A program made the translations under genes and the position numbers. This document shows, one piece after another, positions 6,263 to 11,660 of a stretch of DNA of 16,002 nucleotides. Positions within the stretch are counted from its first letter, which is position 1. Each line of letters begins with the position of its first letter. The notes beneath the pieces are model-generated. The model saw only the letters and a list, made by a program, of their open reading frames with translations. It searched no databases and was not told where the DNA came from. The stretch comes from Candidatus Parcubacteria bacterium (GTDB taxonomy: Bacteria; Patescibacteriota; Minisyncoccia; Phycocordibacterales; PALSA-1337), in NCBI GenBank assembly GCA_023264475.1, contig JAHFMA010000007.1, positions 1 through 16,002 on the forward strand. The letters are read 5' to 3'.

Positions 6263-6814
6263 TTATTTGAGTAAAGCGGCGAACTGGTGCTGGAGCTTGT
6301 CGAGCTTGGGCTGGATGACGATCTGGCAATAGCGCTGGTCCGGATGATGCTTGAAATATTCGCGGTGATAATCCTCCGCATCGTAGAACTTCTCCAGCGG
6401 GCGTACGAGGGTGATGACCTGGTTGTCATAGGCCTTGCTGTCATTCAGCTCCTTGATGAGCGCCTCAGCAGCCGTCCTCTGCCCCGCATCAGCATAAAAG
6501 ATGGCAGACTGGTATTGAGTCCCGATGTCTGCGCCCTGCCTATTCGGAGTCGTCGGGTCATGCGTATTGAAAAAGACAGCGAGCAAATCGCTATATGAGA
6601 TCACGGCTGGGTCATATGCGATCTTAATCGATTCTATATGGCCGGTATTACCATTCGACACCTGCTCATATGTCGGATCCACTACTGTGCCTCCGGTATA
6701 GCCAGGCATGACAGACTTGACCCCCTTGAGCGACGAGAAAACCGCCTCTGTGCACCAGAAGCAGCCGCCGCCGAAAACAGCGGTCTTTATTTCTTCTTGG
6801 GAGCGTTCTTCCAT
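6263..6814 (-). CDS. msrA: Methionine-S-sulfoxide reductase A
   Basis: MsrA reduces the S isomer of methionine sulfoxide. From the start chosen here it has 183 residues: the active-site GGGCFWCTEAVF puts catalytic C18 near the N-terminus, followed by GYTGG (38-42), NTGHIES (56-62), THDPTTPNRQGADIGTQYQS (84-103) and the C-terminal HPDQRYC with C163 as a likely resolving Cys. The frame is open to an ATG at 6916, which would add 34 residues unlike the family. That ATG lies upstream of the probable -10 element (6904-6899), so I prefer ATG 6814. A weak purine run, AAGAAG, precedes it. This start overlaps the end of the microprotein gene by 28 bases in another frame, suggesting translational coupling. 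msrB follows directly. Confidence 0.92.
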   Translation of the reverse strand: MEERSQEEIKTAVFGGGCFWCTEAVFSSLKGVKSVMPGYTGGTVVDPTYEQVSNGNTGHIESIKIAYDPAVISYSDLLAVFFNTHDPTTPNRQGADIGTQYQSAIFYADAGQRTAAEALIKELNDSKAYDNQVITLVRPLEKFYDAEDYHREYFKHHPDQRYCQIVIQPKLDKLQHQFAALLK

Positions 6815-6891
6815 GCGTACTTCTTGGCCAAGCGCTTCTTGGTCTTGCGTGAACGCGAGGTCTTGCTCTGCACTGATGCTCTTTTTGCCAT
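6787..6891 (-). CDS. Small highly basic protein, 34 residues
   Basis: An ATG at 6891 opens a frame of 34 codons ending in TAA at 6787. The protein begins MAKRASVQSKTSRSRKTKK and ends WKNAPKKK. By my count it has 15 Lys or Arg residues, one Trp, one Tyr, and no Asp or Glu. Codons are of the type used in neighbouring genes (AAG, CGC, ACC, GCC). A -10 hexamer (TATACT) lies seven bases before the ATG, the same geometry as other genes here, and supports this as the first gene of the microprotein-msrA-msrB unit. I do not recognise the family. Composition suggests a nucleic-acid- or ribosome-associated peptide, which is inference. It is below the size most gene finders keep. The alternative is that it is a chance frame within a longer msrA. 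Confidence 0.6.
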   Translation of the reverse strand: MAKRASVQSKTSRSRKTKKRLAKKYAWKNAPKKK

Positions 6892-6898
6892 ATGTTTT

Positions 6899-6908
6899 AG
6901 TATATACT
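6899..6908. promoter_or_regulatory. Palindromic bidirectional -10 element AGTATATACT
   Basis: AGTATATACT is its own reverse complement, so TATACT is read on both strands: plus strand 6903-6908, eight bases before ATG 6917; minus strand 6904-6899, seven bases before ATG 6891. Both predicted start sites fall on or next to the start codons. For the minus strand a TTGAAT (6926-6921) with a 16-bp spacer is a candidate -35. Confidence 0.55.
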
Positions 6909-6916
6909 GTTGTCAT

Positions 6917-7087
6917 ATGAATTCAAAGTCTCTGATCTGGATCGGTATCGCCGTAGGCAGTACGATCGGTGCCTACATCCCCGCTCTTTGGGGCGCGGGC
7001 GTGCTCTCATTCTCATCCATAATCTTCTCGACGCTCGGCGGATTCGCGGGCATCTGGGCGGGATACAAGCTGGGGCAGATGATCTAA
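6917..7087 (+). CDS. Small two-helix membrane protein, 56 residues
   Basis: The protein has a short MNSKS start and then two hydrophobic segments (about 5-25 and 30-50) rich in Gly and Ala, with small-residue spacing such as GSTIGAY and GGFAGIWAGYKLG, suggesting closely packed helices. Similar short unnamed membrane proteins occur in many bacteria; I cannot give a function. The open frame extends upstream to 6638, but that part lies inside msrA on the other strand. ATG 6917 is supported by the -10 element eight bases upstream. Its stop lies 15 bases from the end of convergent dipZ, with no terminator visible between them. Confidence 0.7.
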   Translation: MNSKSLIWIGIAVGSTIGAYIPALWGAGVLSFSSIIFSTLGGFAGIWAGYKLGQMI

Positions 7088-7102
7088 GCTCTCTGGAGGA
7101 AT

Positions 7103-8941
7103 CTAGCCGAACGTGAAGGTATAGACGCGCACGCCGGGCTTGTCGAACTTTATGTCAATACGATGGCGGCCGAGAGCTGGATTCGCATACAGACTATAGA
7201 GCCTCGAGCTATCTATCATGAGCGTCCCCTGCTTCACGTCAGCGCCTGACCAAGTGTCGGGAATCTCTTTCCCGTCTATGAGCACGTGCGCCGTATATGC
7301 TGTGCCGTCAGGGCTCTGCGCGACTAGGTAAGCCTTCGTTGCCGCGAATGTGTACGACAGCGTCGCATTGGCGCTCATCGCCTGCGCATACTCGCTGTCT
7401 ATCTCCCAGGTGCCGCTAAGATAGAACTGGTTGGGGGTGAGATCACCGGCAGGAATGGTGTAGTCGTGCTGGCCCGGCTGGCCAGGAATGCCGTTTCCGA
7501 ACAATTCATTCCTGGCTGAACCGAAATACGTCTCTGGGCTGGCGGTCTGGACCGTATAGTCAGGCACAGTCGCTCCGCCGAGCTTCACCGTACCAGCCTC
7601 GCCCAGCGCCTTCTTCCTGTCATTCAAAAGATCAACGATGATCTTCTCCGTCTCGTCATACGCGCCCTCGCCCGCGTGGTCGTAGACGACATTGCCGTTG
7701 ATGTCGATGAGGTATTTGTGCGGCCAGTAGCTGTTGCCGTACGCGTTCCATGTGGAGTAGCTGTTGTCGAGCACGATCGGGAACTTCAGGCCGAATTGGT
7801 TGATGCCCTTCCTGACATTGTCTATGTTCTTCTCGAAGGCGAACTCGGGCGTGTGTATGGCGATGATCTCGAGGCCTTGGTCGGCGTACTTCTGCCACCA
7901 GTCATTCATGTACGGGAATGTGCGCTGGCAATTGATGCAGGAATAGTCGATGAAGTCGACGAGGATGACTTTCTTGCCCACGAAGTCAGCGAGCTTCACC
8001 GGCTGGCCGCCTGGTGTGTTGATGTATCCAGCGATGCCTGCGAATTCGACGTACTTGCCCTCGTTGTGAGTTGCGCCTGGGGCGAGCTTCGTAGGCACGG
8101 AAGTCGTCGGCGCCTTATCGTCCTTCACTGTTCCGCCTGTCGGCAGAATCGTCGTTCCGGACGACAAGTCGCCGCCTTCTTGTGGTGCAACATCCTTAGT
8201 CATAGCCTTCGGCCTCAACGCTTCATTCAAGCTCTGCTCTATAGTAGTCACATCGAAGAACCCGCTAGCCAGAATGTTGGCCTCCAACTTCTTGTCATAG
8301 CCCGTGGCGATGGCGATAGCTATCAGTATGAATACCACTCCGAGGATCTTGCGGAATATCCCCTGCGGATTCGTCGCCCAATCGAGATGCCCTATGAGCT
8401 TCTGCCCCAGCATAGCGATAAGCAATAGAGAGATAGCCAGACCCAGGATGTAGGCGATGAGGTCCACCAGGCCCATGGCCAGCGACTGCGGCAATACCGT
8501 GGCGATGATGACGAAGAATGTCGGCGAGCATGTGGTGAAGACCGGTCCCAGAGCCGCTCCGACGACGATATCGCTCCACACCGACTCCTTATCGCCATAG
8601 CCCTTGGATATCCAACGGTCAGGCTTGTTGTGCCCGGGGATCTTGAGGACGATCTTGGCCCACGCTATCGGGAACAGGAGCGTCAGGCCAAATCCGATGA
8701 GTATGGCTGCTGACACATACGTCCAGAATGTGGGTGTTATGGTGATGAGCGCGGTGGAGCCCTTGAGGAGGAGCGTGAATGCGAGCACGGACAGGGACAG
8801 CGAGCCGATGATGATGAACGGCCGGCGCTTGTTGGATGTCTCGGATACCGAACCGGCGAGGATGACTGGTAAGAGCGGGAGGATGCACGGAGCTAGTACC
8901 GTGAGCACTCCAGCGATGAATGAAATGATGAATAGGGTCAT
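7103..8941 (-). CDS. dipZ: DipZ-type CcdA-thioredoxin fusion protein
   Basis: The 612 residues combine three parts. Residues 1-215 are a CcdA/DsbD-like membrane domain of about six helices with the electron-carrying Cys pair C19 (APCILPLLP) and C138 (TCSPTF). Residues ~216-290 are a polar Thr/Pro-rich linker. Residues ~295-440 are an extracytoplasmic TlpA-like redoxin with active site C335-I-N-C338 (DYSCINCQRTFPY) and the HTPEF and WPHKYLID motifs. Residues ~465-612 are the beta-rich domain seen at the C-terminus of mycobacterial DipZ, including YLSGTWEIDSEYA and the final TFTFG. The membrane part passes reducing equivalents from cytoplasmic thioredoxin to the external domain. Target proteins are unknown here; no cytochrome c genes are present in the window. 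The start is fixed by a good promoter six bases upstream. Confidence 0.93.
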   Translation of the reverse strand: MTLFIISFIAGVLTVLAPCILPLLPVILAGSVSETSNKRRPFIIIGSLSLSVLAFTLLLKGSTALITITPTFWTYVSAAILIGFGLTLLFPIAWAKIVLKIPGHNKPDRWISKGYGDKESVWSDIVVGAALGPVFTTCSPTFFVIIATVLPQSLAMGLVDLIAYILGLAISLLLIAMLGQKLIGHLDWATNPQGIFRKILGVVFILIAIAIATGYDKKLEANILASGFFDVTTIEQSLNEALRPKAMTKDVAPQEGGDLSSGTTILPTGGTVKDDKAPTTSVPTKLAPGATHNEGKYVEFAGIAGYINTPGGQPVKLADFVGKKVILVDFIDYSCINCQRTFPYMNDWWQKYADQGLEIIAIHTPEFAFEKNIDNVRKGINQFGLKFPIVLDNSYSTWNAYGNSYWPHKYLIDINGNVVYDHAGEGAYDETEKIIVDLLNDRKKALGEAGTVKLGGATVPDYTVQTASPETYFGSARNELFGNGIPGQPGQHDYTIPAGDLTPNQFYLSGTWEIDSEYAQAMSANATLSYTFAATKAYLVAQSPDGTAYTAHVLIDGKEIPDTWSGADVKQGTLMIDSSRLYSLYANPALGRHRIDIKFDKPGVRVYTFTFG

Positions 8942-8947
8942 GGGAGT

Positions 8948-8977
8948 ATTATACTCATACCCCGTTTGGCGTGTAAA
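8948..8977 (-). promoter_or_regulatory. dipZ promoter, -35 TTTACA and -10 TATAAT
   Basis: On the minus strand TTTACA (8977-8972), an 18-bp spacer and TATAAT (8953-8948) form the best-matched promoter in the window. Six bases separate the hexamer from the ATG at 8941, predicting a leaderless mRNA. Confidence 0.65.
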
Positions 8978-8989
8978 GGATACTTTACA
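8972..8989. promoter_or_regulatory. Inverted repeat overlapping the dipZ -35, candidate operator
   Basis: TGTAAAG-GATA-CTTTACA is a perfect 7-bp inverted repeat with a 4-bp spacer. Its left arm is the -35 hexamer of dipZ on the minus strand. A dimeric repressor bound here would block the promoter. The cognate protein is not identified. It is not followed by a T-run, so a terminator for the upstream gene is less likely. Confidence 0.5.
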
Positions 8990-9024
8990 TTCCGACCGTA
9001 CTACTTAGTAAACGAAATATATGA

Positions 9025-9474
9025 CTAATTTTTGATTACAGAAAAAGTTGGCTCTGTAGTAATTGGCCTGTCTGTAGTAAATGAAATCGGGATAGTCATG
9101 CAAGGTCCTTTTTGCAAAATAACTGCAAAGCCTCGTTTGCCTTGATTAATAGTTGGTTGACCAATTATTCCAGCTTGGACTGAAACTAAAATATTATTTT
9201 TAATATCGAAGTTAGAGATGCATAAATCATACACCTGCTCATATCCACTACTAGTAGCAACATTTCTAGAGCTAAGGTTCGCAGAAATTATTATCTCAGC
9301 GGGACCCTTATCAATTACATTTATTCCACCTGTCTGTCCAATGGTTTGAATTGAATTTTCAACGTCCCCGCTATTTTTAATATTAGATCCAGAAGGTAAA
9401 ATAAAATACAGAACAATACCTGAAATCACAGCGACTCCAACACCAACAAACCATTGATTTGAAATAATTTTCAT
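9025..9474 (-). CDS. AT-rich orphan membrane-anchored protein
   Basis: The 149-residue product is not recognised. It has an N-terminal hydrophobic helix (about 8-27), then a polar, Asn/Ile/Ser/Thr-rich segment (SGDVENSIQTIGQTGGINV, residues 35-53) and a C-terminal region that looks beta-rich, with two Cys (C85, C125) that could pair outside the cell. The gene is strikingly AT-rich compared with every neighbour: for instance 16 of 60 bases are G or C in 9181-9240, and codons such as AAA, ATT, AAT and TTA dominate. It also lacks the -10-to-ATG geometry seen at most other unit starts. These features suggest recent acquisition or weak codon selection. It lies 29 bases after the DUF2178-like gene on the same strand, so could be the last gene of that unit. 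Confidence 0.65.
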   Translation of the reverse strand: MKIISNQWFVGVGVAVISGIVLYFILPSGSNIKNSGDVENSIQTIGQTGGINVIDKGPAEIIISANLSSRNVATSSGYEQVYDLCISNFDIKNNILVSVQAGIIGQPTINQGKRGFAVILQKGPCMTIPISFTTDRPITTEPTFSVIKN

Positions 9475-9503
9475 TTATCAGCTAATCATGCCTTGGTTTA
9501 TTT

Positions 9504-9863
9504 TTAATACCTCCCCCTCCCATACGCATACCCGACCGCTTTGGCGAGGATAGTGATCATGAATCCGGCCACCAGCCATGCATCTACGGCATGTAGCACC
9601 AATGTCTGCCAGACGATGCCGACAGCGAACACCAGCGTGCCGCTCATATGCGCCACACGCGAGGCGACTTGGCGGATGAGGACTTCGCGCTCGTCACCTC
9701 CCCTCTCGCGCCAAACGAATGCGATGAAGCCCCCGAGCACCACCACGAAGCATACGAGCACCGCGTAGAGGGCGCCCATGGGCATCCAGTACGGATTCCA
9801 CAGGAGCGCCGCAAGGATGACGAGAAGGGCCGTGACTATGATCTCTGATATGTATTGCTTCAT
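9504..9863 (-). CDS. DUF2178-like four-helix membrane protein
   Basis: The 119-residue protein has about four hydrophobic helices (5-22, 29-51, 73-90, 96-113). Between helices 2 and 3 lies a charged loop, WRERGGDEREVLIRQVASR (51-69), in which DER followed by an amphipathic stretch is characteristic of DUF2178-like proteins. Function is unknown. In many bacteria such a protein is encoded next to a small Xre-type regulator, as here: its ATG lies three bases after the stop of the HTH gene, so they are almost certainly co-transcribed. The pair may form a sensor-regulator unit in which the membrane protein influences the HTH protein, but this is inference from gene order. The family name is from memory of the pattern. 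Confidence 0.65.
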   Translation of the reverse strand: MKQYISEIIVTALLVILAALLWNPYWMPMGALYAVLVCFVVVLGGFIAFVWRERGGDEREVLIRQVASRVAHMSGTLVFAVGIVWQTLVLHAVDAWLVAGFMITILAKAVGYAYGRGRY

Positions 9864-9866
9864 GGT

Positions 9867-10064
9867 CTATTGATTAAAGATATCTTCGACCGACATGCCG
9901 AAGTGCCGCGCGATATTCATGGCCAAGACCACCGAGGGGACGTACTTGCCCTTCTCGATGGAGATGATGGTCTGGCGAGATACGCCCACGGCCGCAGCCA
10001 GCTCTTCCTGGGTGAGGCTTTTGGCGTCGCGGACGGTACGGAGCTTGTTCACGAAGACTGACAT
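9867..10064 (-). CDS. Small Xre/Cro-CI-type transcriptional regulator
   Basis: From ATG 10064 the protein has 65 residues and is essentially one HTH domain: NKLRTVRDAKSLTQEELAAA (6-25), recognition region GVSRQTIISIEKGKYVPS (27-44) and the family ending LAMNIARHFGMSVEDIF (47-63). This matches the short YozG-like HTH_3 regulators. The frame extends to ATG 10100, but the added 12 residues are not part of the family, and a -10 hexamer (TACGCT, 10076-10071) six bases before 10064 supports the shorter start. It is paired with the downstream membrane protein and divergent from the ECF sigma gene across 63 bp, so it could regulate itself, that pair, the sigma operon, or all of these. Confidence 0.9.
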   Translation of the reverse strand: MSVFVNKLRTVRDAKSLTQEELAAAVGVSRQTIISIEKGKYVPSVVLAMNIARHFGMSVEDIFNQ

Positions 10065-10070
10065 GCCCCA

Positions 10071-10076
10071 AGCGTA
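10071..10076 (-). promoter_or_regulatory. Weak -10 element for the HTH regulator gene
   Basis: TACGCT on the minus strand (10076 to 10071), then six bases, then ATG 10064. It keeps the T1, A2 and T6 positions of TATAAT only, so the case rests on the repeated spacing. Confidence 0.3.
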
Positions 10077-10083
10077 CTCCAAT

Positions 10084-10099
10084 CGCGCCATACGCGCCA
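10084..10099. repeat. Direct repeat CGCGCCA between HTH and sigma genes
   Basis: CGCGCCA occurs at 10084-10090 and 10093-10099, a 9-bp offset, midway between two divergent promoters. It could be a regulator site for the HTH protein, but in GC-rich sequence such a short repeat may be chance. Confidence 0.3.
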
Positions 10100-10112
10100 C
10101 CGGATATCAGCA

Positions 10113-10121
10113 TGCTACTAT
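10113..10121 (+). promoter_or_regulatory. Extended -10 promoter of the ECF sigma operon (leaderless geometry)
   Basis: TGC-TACTAT (10113-10121) is followed by six bases and the ATG at 10128. No -35 like TTGACA is seen 16-18 bp upstream. Whether it is read by the housekeeping sigma or is autoregulated by the encoded factor cannot be told from one copy. Confidence 0.45.
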
Positions 10122-10127
10122 TCATAC

Positions 10128-10706
10128 ATGGAACGATCGGAAATCACCGACTCAGAGCTGGCCATTCTTGCCCAAAAAGGCGATGATGCGGCCTTCGAAG
10201 CCCTGATGCGCCGCCACATGCAGGCCATGTGGTATTTCGTGCGCCAATATAGCAAGAATGAGGAGGATACCGAAGATATCGTCCAAGATGCCTTCTTCAA
10301 GGCCTGGAAGAATCTCAAACGCTTTGATCCGGGCAGATCATTCAAGCCCTGGCTCTTCAAGATCGCTCGCAACACCGCGCTCGACCAGATCAAGAAGCGC
10401 CGCTCGATGGCATTCTCGGAATTGGATAGCGACGAAGGCGAAGCTCCATTCGCCGAGACATTGGAAGACGCCGAGCCGCTCGCTCATGAGCTCTTCGAAC
10501 AAGCCGAGCTCCGGGCCGAGCTGGATGAGGCTCTAGAGACGCTCCATCCCGATCACCGCGCGGTCCTAATCATGCGCTACCAAGAAGGCCTGAGCTTCGT
10601 GGAGATCGGCGAGATCTTGGACAGGCCCATGAATACTGTGAAGAGCTGGCACCGCCGTGCCCTCCACAAGGCCCAGAAGAGCCTGCCGCACCGGAAACCG
10701 CGCTAG
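10128..10706 (+). CDS. ECF-type sigma-70 family RNA polymerase sigma factor
   Basis: The 192-residue length and two-domain layout are typical of ECF sigma factors, which direct RNA polymerase to a small set of stress promoters. Region 2 spans about 22-92, with AFEALMRRHM, the DTEDIVQDAFFKAWKNL core-binding helix (47-63), and RSFKPWLFKIARNTALDQIKKRR for -10 recognition. A 35-residue acidic linker follows, then region 4 at about 130-185 with LPxxHR-like LHPDHRAVLIMRYQEGLSFVEIGEIL and the HTH segment RPMNTVKSWHRRALHKAQ. No extra C-terminal domain is present. It is the first gene of a run with a membrane protein, a DUF5666-like protein and a MacAB-type transporter, so the transporter is the likely target. 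Confidence 0.93.
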   Translation: MERSEITDSELAILAQKGDDAAFEALMRRHMQAMWYFVRQYSKNEEDTEDIVQDAFFKAWKNLKRFDPGRSFKPWLFKIARNTALDQIKKRRSMAFSELDSDEGEAPFAETLEDAEPLAHELFEQAELRAELDEALETLHPDHRAVLIMRYQEGLSFVEIGEILDRPMNTVKSWHRRALHKAQKSLPHRKPR

Positions 10707-10732
10707 CCTCGTATATCCACCGTTCCAAGACC

Positions 10733-11119
10733 ATGAACTGCTTATCCGAAAAGACTGAAGAAGCGCTATGCTCAGGCGTCATGCAGCGCGTCGCCGCAAG
10801 GAGGATCCTGCGCAACCGCATCGCCAAGGGGCTGTACGGCTCATTCTTGGTCGCCATGCTCCTAGCCTTCATTCCGGCCTTCCAATATGCGGCAGCTGGC
10901 GCATCTGAGTCCGGCTTCTGGGATTACTTGTCGCTCATCGTTTCCGATGGCGCACATCTGTCCAATTCATGGCATGCCCTAGCGCTATCGCTAGCAGAAT
11001 CTGCCCCGATCGCCGGTGTCGTCTCGATCCTTGCGATCGCCGTCGGCTTCGCATATTCCGCGCGCAAGCTAGTAGTCATATCGTCCGGCACGAATGGAGC
11101 CCGTTTAGCATTTAACTGA
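10733..11119 (+). CDS. Two-helix membrane protein in anti-sigma position
   Basis: The 128-residue protein is not recognised by sequence. A ~30-residue N-terminal segment rich in Arg and with C3 and C13 precedes a first hydrophobic helix (about 34-55), then an external loop of about 35 residues (SESGFWDYLSLIVSDGAHL and on) and a second helix (about 91-109) with a short basic tail. It lies 26 bases after the sigma gene, where anti-sigma factors usually sit, and a cytoplasmic N-terminus followed by a membrane helix is the usual anti-sigma arrangement. However, no zinc-type HxxxCxxC motif is present and the cytoplasmic part is shorter than usual, so the anti-sigma role is a hypothesis. No Shine-Dalgarno is seen; expression is presumably by the operon mRNA. 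Confidence 0.6.
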   Translation: MNCLSEKTEEALCSGVMQRVAARRILRNRIAKGLYGSFLVAMLLAFIPAFQYAAAGASESGFWDYLSLIVSDGAHLSNSWHALALSLAESAPIAGVVSILAIAVGFAYSARKLVVISSGTNGARLAFN

Positions 11120-11126
11120 TAATCAA

Positions 11127-11639
11127 ATGAAAGAATTCATGCAGTCTGCCAAGTTCACCCGCTTGATCGCCGTGCTCGGCATCCTCGTCATCGCTCTGGC
11201 CATCTTCTGGGCAGGCATGGCCGTCGGCTATCGCCAAGCCCAGTTCTCTTCCCGTTGGGGCGATCATTATCGCGAGACCTTCGGCGGACCGAGCTCGCCA
11301 TTCATGATGCCATTCTCCGTGAGCGACAATGACGATATCCGCACCGCGAATGGCGCCGCCGGCCAAGTCATCGGCATCAATCTGCCGCGTATCGCCGTCA
11401 AAGGACCCGATGAAGCCGAGAAGATCGTCGTGCTCGGATCAGACACGGTCATCCGCCGCTTCCGTGATCCCGCCACGACCACAGACATAGCCCTAGGCGA
11501 CATGATGATCGCTATAGGATCGCCTGACGAACAGGGCCGCATAGTCGCCACCTTCGTGCGCATCGTGCCGCCACCGACAGGATTCTCAGCTTCGAACACG
11601 CCTTCCGGCATGCCGACGATGAAGCGCGGAGCATATTAA
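11127..11639 (+). CDS. Membrane-anchored DUF5666-like protein
   Basis: The 170 residues comprise a hydrophobic helix at about 12-34, a polar spacer, and a beta-rich domain from about 78 to 147. That domain has the DUF5666/OB-like rhythm: GQVIGINLPRIAVKG, then EKIVVLGSDTVIRRF, then DIALGDMMIAIGSPDEQGRIVATFVRIV. The final ~20 residues are Pro/Ser/Gly-rich. The domain is predicted to be outside the membrane; no enzymatic residues are recognised and the function of this domain family is not established. It starts seven bases after the previous stop and 21 bases before the adaptor gene, so it belongs to the transporter operon, perhaps as an accessory or sensing component. Confidence 0.6.
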   Translation: MKEFMQSAKFTRLIAVLGILVIALAIFWAGMAVGYRQAQFSSRWGDHYRETFGGPSSPFMMPFSVSDNDDIRTANGAAGQVIGINLPRIAVKGPDEAEKIVVLGSDTVIRRFRDPATTTDIALGDMMIAIGSPDEQGRIVATFVRIVPPPTGFSASNTPSGMPTMKRGAY

Positions 11640-11660
11640 TAACACCATACAAAAACACCC

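Noticed and set aside
6253..6444. N-terminal extension of msrB to ATG 6444
   Set aside because: It reads as Ser/Arg/Thr-rich shadow sequence antiparallel in character to the msrA C-terminus, which it overlaps in another frame; MsrB family proteins start near MDMNEEEL.
6815..6916. 34-residue N-terminal extension of MsrA
   Set aside because: Not family-like, and its ATG lies upstream of the probable -10 element; the overlapping basic microprotein explains the region better. This is a preference, not a certainty.
7676..8428. 250-codon open frame on the plus strand inside dipZ
   Set aside because: Long antisense frame, but the opposite strand encodes a protein with clear CcdA and redoxin motifs; the antisense product has no recognisable domain and is Val/Asp/Glu-rich as expected for a mirror frame.
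10065..10100. Longer start of the HTH regulator at ATG 10100
   Set aside because: The extra 12 residues are outside the domain, and the -10 hexamer at 10071-10076 would lie inside the coding sequence.
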